Source of the DNA: Lachnospiraceae bacterium
GTDB taxonomy: Bacteria; Bacillota; Clostridia; Lachnospirales; Lachnospiraceae
Reading direction: 5' to 3'
Length of the DNA: 64,000 nt
Assembly: GCA_017526745.1 (NCBI GenBank)
Contig: JAFXQX010000012.1
Location: 62,001-126,000 of the forward strand
The translations under genes and the position numbers were made by a program. Below the pieces are notes generated by a model, which was not told the DNA's origin, did no database searches, and saw only the letters and a program-made list of their open reading frames with translations. Shown here in pieces: positions 52,437-61,040 of this stretch (position 1 is its first letter; each line of letters begins with the position of its first letter).

Positions 52437-54658
52437 TAGGCGGGATCCTTATTCGATATCTCATCAACTCAATATACGGAGGTGTTTTCATTGCCATAGC
52501 CATCTTGATCAGACTGGCGGCAAAAGACAGAGTACCAAGAAAATATATTTGTATCTTGTGGCTTATAGTAGCCCTTCGGCTTATTGTTCCGGTATCTGTT
52601 GAATCTTCATACGGTGTGCTTCCACAGATTACATTCGGACAGATGAAACCGATAAATATGGTACAGCATTCTTACAGTAATGAACCGGTCATTCAGACAT
52701 CAGAATATGATGAAGATCAATCTCCAACAGCCGAGGAGATAAGCACAGAGAGTACTATAACAGATGATCAGGATAATGTTGAAAATATAACGGAAACGCC
52801 GATTACGAATCCGACTGTATCAGCTTTTGCGGATATCTGGCTATTTGGATTTGTGTTGATGCTTGTGTATATGACGGTGGGCATGATACGCACAGGAAAA
52901 CGGGTTAGTTTTGCTGTACCGGATATATACCGGATACATATAAATCCTTCCGGAGCGGAAGAAGAAGTTAAAGTGTATACCGCAGAGGATATCAGTGTTC
53001 CGTTCCTGTTTGGGTTCATTAACCCAAAGATATATCTTCCGTATGATCTTATAGAAGAAGACAGGATACACGTTATACGTCACGAGATCGCCCATATCAA
53101 GCGCTTTGATCATATATTGAAACCGGCTTTTTTTGTTGTACTGGCAGTTCATTGGTATAACCCGCTGGTATGGGTGGCTTTTAAACTGTTTTCTACTGAT
53201 ATGGAGATAGCCTGCGATGAGGCGGTAGTGGACGGATATGATGCGGATACCAAGAATGATTACATACTTGCGCTCTTATCTGCAGCGGGCAAAAATCATG
53301 ATATGAGGATGTTTTCATTGCCATTTGGCAATGCTCCGATTAAGGAGAGGATAAACAGGGTTATAACCTATAAGCGATCCGGATGGGAAATCAGAGTATC
53401 GGCAATCGTGGTCATTGTTGTTGTTTCAATGATTTTTGCAACAGTTCATGTAAATGCAGGACAGGAAAACACTGTGATCACGGATTATGATCTTGTAATT
53501 CCGGTAATCGATGAGGATAGCGGCGAAAGATATCTGTTAATACCGTATTATAAAGATTTAACAGCGTATGAGATGGTAGAATCTGACGATACGCTGGAGG
53601 CAGAAGTTAAAGATAAATCGGATCAGTTCTGGTATGAACGCGATTTATCTGATTATACGATAAAAAGAGATGCACCTACGAACCTTGAATATATAGTAAA
53701 AAATGGTGACGCACTTTGGGAAGGGCATGTGTTGCTGCGTAATGACCGTGACAGAAAAAAGTACGATGAACTGGCACAGGATTATTCTGACAGATATACA
53801 CAAGTAATCCCAGATGCCGAAACGGGATACATTTATGCAGCCGAAGAGGTCAAGGGGCTTTCCGAAAGGCATGAGAATGGTTTTCTGTTCCTTCAGACAG
53901 GAACGCTGATGTATATCGATCTGAAGGATCCGCAAGCTTACGGATGGAGACTGGCGCTTACTACGGAAGAGTATATGCGTCTTGAAAAGTGGATGTCAGA
54001 GAGCATGGATAATGACTTTGATCATACCAATCTTGAGGCTTGGAAGCCTGTGCTTGATAAGCTTGATATCGATTATGGCGCCAACATAGATACAGACAGC
54101 AAGCAGTATAAGGCCGCGTATGATGCCCTGATGGGTGAATCAACTGATTTTCCTCCAAGGGGAATGTCCGTTGAACAGGCACAGGAGCAGTTAAGATATA
54201 ACATGAAACAGTTTGACGAAGACGGTGATCCGGTTAGTTTCGGAACAGTTCCGGGAATGCTTGTTACCGAGGAGAATGATAAGGATCGAAGGACGATCAT
54301 ACAGATACCCGATGAAATAAAGCAGATGATGTTCGATCTGAACAAGGAAGAGTTTATTAAGTGGAACGGTATGGGCGGTGACACGCAAAGATCAGATGTG
54401 TATCGGACTTATCAGGAACAGGCGCCCAAGGATGAAAGACTGAAAGGAACATGGACACTCGGTCAGTACGAGAGAATATACATAGGGTATTTTATAGACG
54501 TTGTAAGGTCTGTGGATCCCGACTGGCAGCCAGGTGATGATTTTGACAGTGATCTGATAAACGGGATTACGAGAGATCAGATAGAAATGTATGTTTATTC
54601 GGATGGATCGGAGCTTATATATGATCCGCAGCAGTTTATTACCGAATCTGTTGAGTGA
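52433..54658 (+). CDS. BlaR1-like M56 sensor peptidase with a C-terminal DUF3879-like domain
   Basis: The 741-residue product has the BlaR1 membrane half: helices at ~5-25, ~38-55 and ~125-143, then the zinc peptidase motif RHEIAHIKRFDH (~216-227) with HWYNPLVWVAFKLFSTDMEIACDEAVV. A last helix lies at ~320-342. The extracellular part (~345-741) has no penicillin-binding SxxK/KTG motifs. Its end (~540-700) aligns by eye with the protein at 56382-57041: FDEDGDPVSFGTVPGM, the shared RLKGTWTLGQYER block and a GITRDQIE / GVTRESID stretch. It probably senses something other than beta-lactams and inactivates the BlaI-type repressor. Confidence 0.82.
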   Translation: MIGGILIRYLINSIYGGVFIAIAILIRLAAKDRVPRKYICILWLIVALRLIVPVSVESSYGVLPQITFGQMKPINMVQHSYSNEPVIQTSEYDEDQSPTAEEISTESTITDDQDNVENITETPITNPTVSAFADIWLFGFVLMLVYMTVGMIRTGKRVSFAVPDIYRIHINPSGAEEEVKVYTAEDISVPFLFGFINPKIYLPYDLIEEDRIHVIRHEIAHIKRFDHILKPAFFVVLAVHWYNPLVWVAFKLFSTDMEIACDEAVVDGYDADTKNDYILALLSAAGKNHDMRMFSLPFGNAPIKERINRVITYKRSGWEIRVSAIVVIVVVSMIFATVHVNAGQENTVITDYDLVIPVIDEDSGERYLLIPYYKDLTAYEMVESDDTLEAEVKDKSDQFWYERDLSDYTIKRDAPTNLEYIVKNGDALWEGHVLLRNDRDRKKYDELAQDYSDRYTQVIPDAETGYIYAAEEVKGLSERHENGFLFLQTGTLMYIDLKDPQAYGWRLALTTEEYMRLEKWMSESMDNDFDHTNLEAWKPVLDKLDIDYGANIDTDSKQYKAAYDALMGESTDFPPRGMSVEQAQEQLRYNMKQFDEDGDPVSFGTVPGMLVTEENDKDRRTIIQIPDEIKQMMFDLNKEEFIKWNGMGGDTQRSDVYRTYQEQAPKDERLKGTWTLGQYERIYIGYFIDVVRSVDPDWQPGDDFDSDLINGITRDQIEMYVYSDGSELIYDPQQFITESVE

Positions 54659-54721
54659 TCGAAGGCCGGGATATTTAATTGGCATGAGATAAATAATCGG
54701 ATAAGAAAGGAGGTGAAGAAG

Positions 54722-55474
54722 ATGACGAACTTCGGGTTAAGCAACATCGCATCACTGTTTGGAATGGGCAATACAGGAAGCACTAGTTCGCTGTACAGCC
54801 AACTGGCTCAGTATTCGAGCATAAAGTCAGGTGCTTACGCCAAGCTCACAAGAGCATATTATGGAAAGAATACCGATACATCAAAGAAAACGGAAAGCAC
54901 GGCCAAGAAATCTGATGTTACAGACAAGTTATATACATCAAAGGCAGCTGATTCTGTTAAAGCTTTAAATGCTGTAGAAACCGAGGCTAATGAACTTGTT
55001 AAATCCGCAAAAAAACTTGTAGATAGCGGGAAAGACAGCCTGTTTACAAGCGAGAAGGATTATGACAAGGATAAAGCGTATGAGGCAGTAAGCAAGTTTG
55101 TTACAGATTATAACGACACCATTGATAAACTTGCAGGAACAAGCGACTCCACTGTTCATAACAATGCAAGCAGTATGAAGCGCATGACCGATATCATGAA
55201 GAACAGCCTGTCAAAGGCGGGTATCAGTATCGGGGATGACGGGAAACTCTCGGTTTCCGAGGAAGATTTCAAGAAGGCTGACTTCAGCAAGATAAAATCA
55301 GTATTCTCCGGCAAAAACTCATATGCTGATATCATATCGAATTCAGCCTCACGTATTGCTTCTGCTGCAAGTACCGCAGAAAACAAGTATGGCAGCGGTG
55401 CATATGGAAGCGACGGAACATACGGCTCATACAACAGTTATTACAGCGGGTTGTACTACAATGGATTCTTTTAA
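54722..55474 (+). CDS. Short FliD-like protein
   Basis: The 250-residue product has no signal peptide and a Ser/Tyr-rich start (GMGNTGSTSSLYSQLAQYSS). It resembles the C-terminal part of FliD: ALNAVETEANELVKSAKKLVDSG, YEAVSKFVTDYNDTIDKLAG (~120-140), MTDIMKNSLSKAGISIGDDGKLSVSEEDFKKADFSKIKSVFSG. The tail is Gly/Ser/Tyr-rich. It lacks the large beta domains of a true cap. ATG 54722 follows AAGGAGGTGAAGAAG. It follows the BlaR1-like gene by 63 nt and starts a run of similar secreted-looking proteins. Confidence 0.65.
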   Translation: MTNFGLSNIASLFGMGNTGSTSSLYSQLAQYSSIKSGAYAKLTRAYYGKNTDTSKKTESTAKKSDVTDKLYTSKAADSVKALNAVETEANELVKSAKKLVDSGKDSLFTSEKDYDKDKAYEAVSKFVTDYNDTIDKLAGTSDSTVHNNASSMKRMTDIMKNSLSKAGISIGDDGKLSVSEEDFKKADFSKIKSVFSGKNSYADIISNSASRIASAASTAENKYGSGAYGSDGTYGSYNSYYSGLYYNGFF

Positions 55475-55517
55475 GAAAACAAATGGATTTGGACAAATCA
55501 CAAGGAGGTGAAGAGAA

Positions 55518-56213
55518 ATGTCAATGACAATAGGAACAGATTATTCGGCTTACAGAGCGGGACATACGAGTGTTGATATTCCCGATGCGGAAAAGGGTGA
55601 TTTTGAAGAACACCGTAAATGGTCAGAATCAATTAAGCCGGAATTGGATGAGTGGAAAGCAAATAACGAGAGGATTCGCAGCAGCCGGCCGGGCTACCAT
55701 CAGGGGGTTGTCTATGAAAAGTCTGATGAACCGGTTGATAATTCCACATATTCCATCAACAAGATGAATGCGACCGACAGGGCAGCTATAGTTGATCAAC
55801 TGAAGGCGGACGCGAGACAGCGTGAGCAGCAGCTTGTAAGTATTGTAAACAAGACCATTTCTGATCAGGCGCAAGCTTTTGGTAAGGCAATAGGAGATGA
55901 TTTCTGGTCGAAGTTATCCAGCGGAAACTTTAGTGTGAGTGCTGCAGACAAAGCGCAGGCACAGAAGGATATCAGCGAGGATGGTTACTTCGGAGTCAAA
56001 CAGACATCACAGAGACTGTTTGATTTTGCAAGTGCACTTGCAGGCGATGATGTCGACAAGATGAAGGAAATGCAGGCAGCAATGGAGAAGGGATATAAAC
56101 TTGCCACAAAGGCATGGGGCAATGAACTCCCGGGAATATGCAAGGAGACCATTGACGCTGCAAACAAGTTATTCGACGAGTATTATAAGTCGAAGGAAAG
56201 CATAACTGCCTGA
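55518..56213 (+). CDS. DUF5610-like protein
   Basis: The 231-residue product starts after AAGGAGGTGAAGAGAA. It has a polar N-terminal half and an all-helical C-terminal domain with ISEDGYFGVKQTSQRLFDFASALAGDD (~155-181) and YKLATKAWGNELPGICKETIDAANKLFDEY. This is a pattern I associate with DUF5610, often found near flagellar genes. No signal or membrane helix. It shares the ribosome-site sequence and orientation of the FliD-like gene 43 nt upstream. Confidence 0.5.
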   Translation: MSMTIGTDYSAYRAGHTSVDIPDAEKGDFEEHRKWSESIKPELDEWKANNERIRSSRPGYHQGVVYEKSDEPVDNSTYSINKMNATDRAAIVDQLKADARQREQQLVSIVNKTISDQAQAFGKAIGDDFWSKLSSGNFSVSAADKAQAQKDISEDGYFGVKQTSQRLFDFASALAGDDVDKMKEMQAAMEKGYKLATKAWGNELPGICKETIDAANKLFDEYYKSKESITA

Positions 56214-56308
56214 ATATAGCTGCTTATATGATATAAGACAATAAGCTACCCTGCTTCGAAGAGGCAGGGTGCTCCCGGCGAGGGTTGTGTAATATACTAC
56301 CAGTGTAG

Positions 56309-56349
56309 GATGCAGGCAGTGGATCTTTATACCGCTGTCTGCACCTTTT
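56309..56349 (+). terminator. Terminator after the DUF5610-like gene
   Basis: TGCAGGCAGTGG...CCGCTGTCTGCA with two wobble pairs and a TTTT tail. A smaller stem ACCCTGC/GCAGGGT lies just before it (56250-56271). A CTACcagtGTAG dyad (56297-56308) abuts the first arm. Confidence 0.65.
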
Positions 56350-56381
56350 GCATTTGGCACTTTAACAGGAGATAGACTATT

Positions 56382-57041
56382 ATGATAATGATCAGAGATA
56401 TTAGAAATATGTTTCAACAGATGTCTGGTATGCCGATCAACAGCAAAAACGGAAAGGCTCTGCTCAGGAAATATGGTATAAATACAAACAGCGCACAGTA
56501 TAAAGCAGCCATGAAACAGATGTCAGAAGCGTCGCATGGTGGGGTGGGGTATACCAATCCGCAGGCGATAAAGAATCTTATGGCAAACTTTGATAAGGAT
56601 GGGGATCTTATCAATGCACGCGGTGTGGCAGGCATGGATGCTACAGGGATCCCGCAGTCTCAGCGGCATAAGATCATCGGCGTTTCCGAGGAGTCAAGAC
56701 AGGATATGTTTAATGAGACAAAACGGCATTTCTTGGCGGAAAATGGCGTAGGAAACGGCGATACAACAAGGCGATCCGAGGTATTTACAAGATACCAGCT
56801 CAGCGTTCCGAAGCAGGACAGATTAAAAGGAACCTGGACGCTTGGGCAGTATGAACGGGCGTACAGGCAGGCGTTCTATGATGCATGCAAAAAAGCTGAT
56901 CCCAAGTGGGAACCTGGCAAGGATATTCCTGCGGGCGCATTGGATGGTGTTACCAGAGAGAGCATTGATAGCTGTTTGGTCAAGGGTCGGGGAGAGTACG
57001 GAGAGACACTTGAAAGAAGAACGGTGGATTTGACGATATGA
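56382..57041 (+). CDS. DUF3879-like protein
   Basis: The 219-residue product starts IRDIRNMFQQMSGMPINSKNGKALLRKYGINTNSAQYKAAMKQM. It continues with FDKDGDLINARGVAGMDATGIP and the block RLKGTWTLGQYERAYRQAFYDACKKADPKWEPGKDIPAGALDGVTRESID. I associate this with DUF3879, an uncharacterised family of Bacillus and clostridia. There is no signal peptide. The same domain forms the outer end of the BlaR1-like sensor at 52433-54658. AGGAG precedes the ATG at 10 nt. Confidence 0.65.
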   Translation: MIMIRDIRNMFQQMSGMPINSKNGKALLRKYGINTNSAQYKAAMKQMSEASHGGVGYTNPQAIKNLMANFDKDGDLINARGVAGMDATGIPQSQRHKIIGVSEESRQDMFNETKRHFLAENGVGNGDTTRRSEVFTRYQLSVPKQDRLKGTWTLGQYERAYRQAFYDACKKADPKWEPGKDIPAGALDGVTRESIDSCLVKGRGEYGETLERRTVDLTI

Positions 57042-57066
57042 TCAGATGTTAAAAGGAGTGACAACC

Positions 57067-57693
57067 ATGGATATCAAAATCAAGTCTTCAATGGAAATAT
57101 ACAAGAATCCCAGCATAGATCCGAATAATACCAATGTACAGCATAAGCATATTCTCATGACTAACATGGGGGATACGCTTACAGCTATCCAGAAGGGGCG
57201 CCTCAGCGTGGATGGTGATGTCCTGGAACTGTCTGATGAAGCCAAAGGGGCTTTGCAGGAAGCGTTTGATAAAGCCATGAAAGAAAATGAAAAAGTAAAT
57301 GAAATGAACGCCGCCATGCATGACAGTGTTTGGGCACAACAGACAGGTGATGCACAAAGGAAAATGATGGAGGATGAAGCCAGAGCCATAAAGATCGCTA
57401 CGAGTATAGGTAAAGGTGACGTTGTGCCGGCGAAAGATGAAGCATTCCTTATGACTACGAAACCTGATCTGTATAAACTTGCTAAGATGCGGGCGCTGAT
57501 GGCTGAGGAACATAAAAAAGAGAAATCTGTTCTGGATGATGATGAAGAGCCGAAGGAATATGATTGGGATAAAGGCCAGGATGACACCATTCATCGTGTA
57601 GCTGTGGATATAGCAATTGGAGATGATGGAATGTCGGTTGCAGGAGTTTCCGAAGTGGCTGTATCTAGCAGTGATATCAATAATTTGGAGTAA
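57067..57693 (+). CDS. Unrecognised soluble protein in the DUF3879 cluster
   Basis: The 208-residue product begins MDIKIKSSMEIYKNPSIDPNN after AAAAGGAGTGACAACC. It is charged, mostly helical, with GKGDVVPAKDEAFLMTTKPDLYKLAKMRALMAEEHKKEKS (~115-155), a pattern I have seen in Lachnospiraceae proteins encoded near DUF6033-like genes. An acidic tail follows. No signal or catalytic motif. It follows the DUF3879-like gene by 25 nt. Confidence 0.55.
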   Translation: MDIKIKSSMEIYKNPSIDPNNTNVQHKHILMTNMGDTLTAIQKGRLSVDGDVLELSDEAKGALQEAFDKAMKENEKVNEMNAAMHDSVWAQQTGDAQRKMMEDEARAIKIATSIGKGDVVPAKDEAFLMTTKPDLYKLAKMRALMAEEHKKEKSVLDDDEEPKEYDWDKGQDDTIHRVAVDIAIGDDGMSVAGVSEVAVSSSDINNLE

Positions 57694-57711
57694 AAACATA
57701 CAGCAATTATC

Positions 57712-58746
57712 ATGAAAAAGATGCGGATAGTTCTGATCTTGGCGGTATTAACAGTAATCCTGGGAGGTTGCGGGACAACTACATCAAATCCTGTTGTAAG
57801 AGCTATAACATCAAAACCGGGAACAGACGAAAAGGAATACTCTATCGTATATGATAACGGCAAAATAGAAGCGACCAGCGAGTTTGCTCCTGACGAAGCG
57901 ATCGTTCTGTATGCAGATAGTGATGACTTTGTAGCTAATACGGAAAACGGAAAGGTTAATGTCAGGTTAGATGATACGAAACTAACCGATGATACCGGTA
58001 ATCCATATGATACAGATGATGTGATACAGTCTTTGATGCAAGACATTGCCGATAATGCAGAGCATGACATATTTGACGTAAGTATCATTATCGACGGTGA
58101 CCGGTATTTTGTTTTCGAGAAACATAATGTAAACATACAAACCCCGTGCGTACTATATGAATATGATACTGCGACTAAGGTGTTGGATGAACTATGTCGA
58201 TGGGATGATGTGGATCTGAAGGGAATTGCTATTTACGGATCTGACAGCGATGGTTCTACAGTTATAATCGGAGGTGCAGACGGTCCGACATCAATATATC
58301 TTGCATCCAAAACTGATTCGGATGGTGAAAGGAAACAGGATATAAATGATTCAGATTATACAGCGGTTATCGACAGGGTTCTTAATGAATACAATTTCGA
58401 ACCTGTTGAATGGAATAATACTATTGAATGGTCTGAGGATGCGGATGCCCTTATAAAGATGGCCGAAGAAAACAAGGGTCGATACAAAGCGTATGGAATA
58501 ATCAGTAAAGAAGCGGGTCCGTATGGGATAGTATTGATCGATACAATTGACTGGACAGAGATCAACACAAACTATGTTTACGAAAAGTGGTTCTATACGG
58601 GAAGTTCCGCCGGGGAGCCGGAACTCAAATGGGATAAGAGCAGGTTGTACTTTACATATCCCGTTCCGTCAATCATAGGATATAAGATGAAAACGGTTAT
58701 GATCGATTGCGGATATGATACGGGACATATGGAATTTGTCGAGTGA
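57712..58746 (+). CDS. Lipoprotein with an IIGGADGPTSIYL motif
   Basis: The 344-residue product is a lipoprotein (signal ending VILGGC, Cys19). Two beta-rich regions flank a short conserved-looking peptide, TVIIGGADGPTSIYLASK (58258-58311, residues ~183-200). This resembles the GGADGPT core of sodium-pumping decarboxylase beta subunits, yet the rest of the protein bears no resemblance to that membrane enzyme. No ribosome site is seen before the ATG, which follows the upstream stop by 18 nt. Function unknown. Confidence 0.65.
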   Translation: MKKMRIVLILAVLTVILGGCGTTTSNPVVRAITSKPGTDEKEYSIVYDNGKIEATSEFAPDEAIVLYADSDDFVANTENGKVNVRLDDTKLTDDTGNPYDTDDVIQSLMQDIADNAEHDIFDVSIIIDGDRYFVFEKHNVNIQTPCVLYEYDTATKVLDELCRWDDVDLKGIAIYGSDSDGSTVIIGGADGPTSIYLASKTDSDGERKQDINDSDYTAVIDRVLNEYNFEPVEWNNTIEWSEDADALIKMAEENKGRYKAYGIISKEAGPYGIVLIDTIDWTEINTNYVYEKWFYTGSSAGEPELKWDKSRLYFTYPVPSIIGYKMKTVMIDCGYDTGHMEFVE

Positions 58747-58810
58747 TCATTGCCAGAAACATTAAAGGATCAAGGGTAATATGCCGATAATATATTTGAT
58801 AGGGCTATGG

Positions 58811-58854
58811 AAAGCGCATTTTTCAAGGGATTGTTTTTGAAATATGCGCTTTTT
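58811..58854 (+). terminator. Terminator after the lipoprotein gene
   Basis: AAAGCGCAT (58811-58819) pairs with ATGCGCTTT (58844-58852), with a further internal TTTTCAA/TTGAAA pairing, and TTT follows. Confidence 0.75.
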
Positions 58855-58875
58855 GTATGAAGGGGGATGTATAGC

Positions 58876-59448
58876 ATGAATGTATTATTCCAAAAAGAGG
58901 AAGAGAAGAAGATAACAACGCAGAGAGAACTTGTGGAGCATTTACTTGCCGGTTCTGGCGATGTTGGTGAAATGTCGGAGGAAAACCGCAGGGAGATAGA
59001 TGCCAGAATAATGGCGAAGCTTAAGTCCGGAAAGAAACTATCACAAAAGGAACTGGATTATCTGAGGAGAACTAATCCGATATTATATGCCGAGGCAATG
59101 CGAGTACAGAGGATGGCGGAAGCACTTGAGGAACAGTTAAAACACGCAAAGAGTAAAGAAGAAGTAAACCAGATATTCACGACGGCACTGTCCGGGATAT
59201 CCAAGAACGATCCTGACAGGGAGTACCTGATCGCCTCATTTAACAGGATATCCGAAGAATTCCGAAAATCAAAGGCATATAACGAGCTGCCGACCACTAT
59301 TGAAGAGGCAAAAAAGAAAAAGAAACAGGTGGATCCGGATCCAGACCTGTTCAAGGAAGATGACGAAGACGATGATCAGAATTTAAAAAACTGGAGTCCT
59401 CTCCAGGAAATGTTTGATCAGATGCCGTCGTTTTCGGTAAGTGCATAG
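58876..59448 (+). CDS. Unrecognised coiled-coil protein
   Basis: The 190-residue product starts at ATG 58876 behind AAGGGGG. It is helical and charged: ARIMAKLKSGKKLSQKELDYLRRTNPILYAEAMRVQRMAEALEEQLKHAKSKEEV (~45-100). A Lys tract and a very acidic stretch (DPDLFKEDDEDDDQN) follow. No signal. The first half resembles small Lachnospiraceae proteins that accompany DUF6033-like genes. It is 120 nt downstream of the lipoprotein gene and has a terminator before it. Confidence 0.5.
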   Translation: MNVLFQKEEEKKITTQRELVEHLLAGSGDVGEMSEENRREIDARIMAKLKSGKKLSQKELDYLRRTNPILYAEAMRVQRMAEALEEQLKHAKSKEEVNQIFTTALSGISKNDPDREYLIASFNRISEEFRKSKAYNELPTTIEEAKKKKKQVDPDPDLFKEDDEDDDQNLKNWSPLQEMFDQMPSFSVSA

Positions 59449-59490
59449 ATATATATGTCATTTGTGAATAAGCATTGATAGGAGACTTGC

Positions 59491-60399
59491 ATGCAGATAA
59501 GCTCTTTGTTGAACAACCTTTCAGTACAAAACAGAACATCTTCCGTTATGCCATATGATAAAATGGATCAGGCTTCCTTCCTGGATTACATGAAGCAGGC
59601 AACTGAAACTGGATCAAATGCTGAGCTGACAGGAATAGCGGAATTAAGCAAAGCATATAGTGTTGGCAAGGCGGATGCAGCTTGTTTTGCCGATGCATTT
59701 ACACGGTATGATGTTACAACGCATGTCGGGAATGCAAATATATCCGATGCCCACTGGCAGAGAAATGATTTTCCAATATGGAAGTATTTTGAAAAGGGAG
59801 CATCTGCCGACTGCTTGAATAATTGGGAGCCGTCCGGACCCAATCCGCCGCAAACAGATCCGGGTGTTCAGCGGGGACTGGCATCGATTGGCCCGGGGAA
59901 AATGTCTGTCATTATTCCTGACGCACTGCAAAAAAAGATGGACGCTGATCCGGAGTATGCTAAAGAAATAATGCGGAAGGTACAAAAATGGAAGGAAGAT
60001 TACGACAACTGGGATAATGCTACCGCTCTGTCTTTGGGAATGGATGTTGCTGAACATCAGGCAAGCAAGAATTATCTTATTAATCTTGATGAAGACGGAA
60101 ATGTTAAGCAATATGCAGTTTCAGGAGGCGGGAACAGTATCAAGGGCCCTTCAAAGGAAGAGCAAAGACAGTTCGAGGAAGAGCAAAAGGCTAAAAGAGA
60201 AAAACAGATAAAGCTGGAGAGAGAGAAACAAGAATACAACCGCAAGGTTGCAGAACAGAAAAGACTTTTTGAGGAAGAAAGATATCACAGACAGGTCATT
60301 GAAACAGTTATGAAAGATCAGATAGAATCGGACACGAGTATACAGGGAATTCTCTCGACATACAGTACGAACTCTTCACCGAAAGGTGGAAAAGCATAG
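59491..60399 (+). CDS. DUF6033-like protein (island copy)
   Basis: The 302-residue product has a Ser-rich start without signal peptide. A globular part follows with MSVIIPDALQKKMDADPEYAKEIMRKVQKW (~132-161). This corresponds to IVLIDDEKIERMANDPAYAKKFEGI in the core protein at 35322-36122. A highly charged coiled coil lies at ~208-270. Overall plan and C-terminal charge pattern match the core homologue. ATAGGAGACTTGC precedes the ATG. It closes the cluster that begins with the BlaI-type repressor. Confidence 0.58.
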   Translation: MQISSLLNNLSVQNRTSSVMPYDKMDQASFLDYMKQATETGSNAELTGIAELSKAYSVGKADAACFADAFTRYDVTTHVGNANISDAHWQRNDFPIWKYFEKGASADCLNNWEPSGPNPPQTDPGVQRGLASIGPGKMSVIIPDALQKKMDADPEYAKEIMRKVQKWKEDYDNWDNATALSLGMDVAEHQASKNYLINLDEDGNVKQYAVSGGGNSIKGPSKEEQRQFEEEQKAKREKQIKLEREKQEYNRKVAEQKRLFEEERYHRQVIETVMKDQIESDTSIQGILSTYSTNSSPKGGKA

Positions 60400-60432
60400 A
60401 AGTCCAGATAGTATAGAATATTGAGCAATTGT

Positions 60433-60466
60433 GCGGTCTCTTGTGAAAACGGGAGACCGTTTTTTG
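60433..60466 (+). terminator. Terminator after the island DUF6033-like gene
   Basis: CGGTCTC...GGAGACCG followed by TTTTTT. Confidence 0.85.
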
Positions 60467-60559
60467 GAAAAATGAAAAATTACTGTCAGGTTTTGGGCAG
60501 CTGAGTTGTATTATATGTAGAAGGCCTTCAAAGAAACATATTCGGAAAGCGAGAGGAGT

Positions 60560-61027
60560 ATGGATGAAAGGGAAGCAAGACGGCTGGTAGAGAGTTATGC
60601 CGACATGATCTTGCGTATAAGTACAAACTATCTGAAGAGCACCTGCGAAGCAGAGGATGTATGCCAGACGGTTTTTCTCAAGTTTATGACATCAGCCCCG
60701 GAATTCGAAAGCCCTGAACATGAAAAAGCATGGGTCATAAGGACCGCCATAAATGTATGTAAGAATGAACTTAAGAGTGCGTTTTTCAGAAGGACTACGG
60801 GAATTGATGATATCTCGGAACTTACCGCACTGGAAAATCCGGATCCGGGAGTTATGGAAGAAATCATGAAATTGCCTGTCAATTACCGGATCAGCATATA
60901 TCTGTATTACTACGAAGGGTATTCTGCAGCGGAGATAGCAGATGTTCTTGGCAAGAAGGAATCAGCCGTGATGGCATATCTGTCAAGGGGACGAAAAAAG
61001 CTGAAACTGGTATTTGCCGAAGAGTAA
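60560..61027 (+). CDS. ECF-type RNA polymerase sigma factor
   Basis: The 155-residue product has sigma-2 (YADMILRISTNYLKSTCEAEDVCQTVFLKF, ~13-42) and sigma-4 (YRISIYLYYYEGYSAAEIADVLGKKESAVMAYLSRGRKKLKL, ~108-150). GCGAGAGGAGT precedes the ATG. It is paired with a downstream membrane protein that fits the anti-sigma role. It is unlike the sigma factor at 16478 beyond the family motifs. Confidence 0.9.
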   Translation: MDEREARRLVESYADMILRISTNYLKSTCEAEDVCQTVFLKFMTSAPEFESPEHEKAWVIRTAINVCKNELKSAFFRRTTGIDDISELTALENPDPGVMEEIMKLPVNYRISIYLYYYEGYSAAEIADVLGKKESAVMAYLSRGRKKLKLVFAEE

Positions 61028-61040
61028 AAGGAGTACCGTG

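Noticed and set aside
56297-56308. A second BlaI operator (CTACcagtGTAG) before the DUF3879-like gene
   Set aside because: It is a short dyad adjoining a terminator stem, with no good promoter boxes around it and poor match to the operator at 52003-52050.
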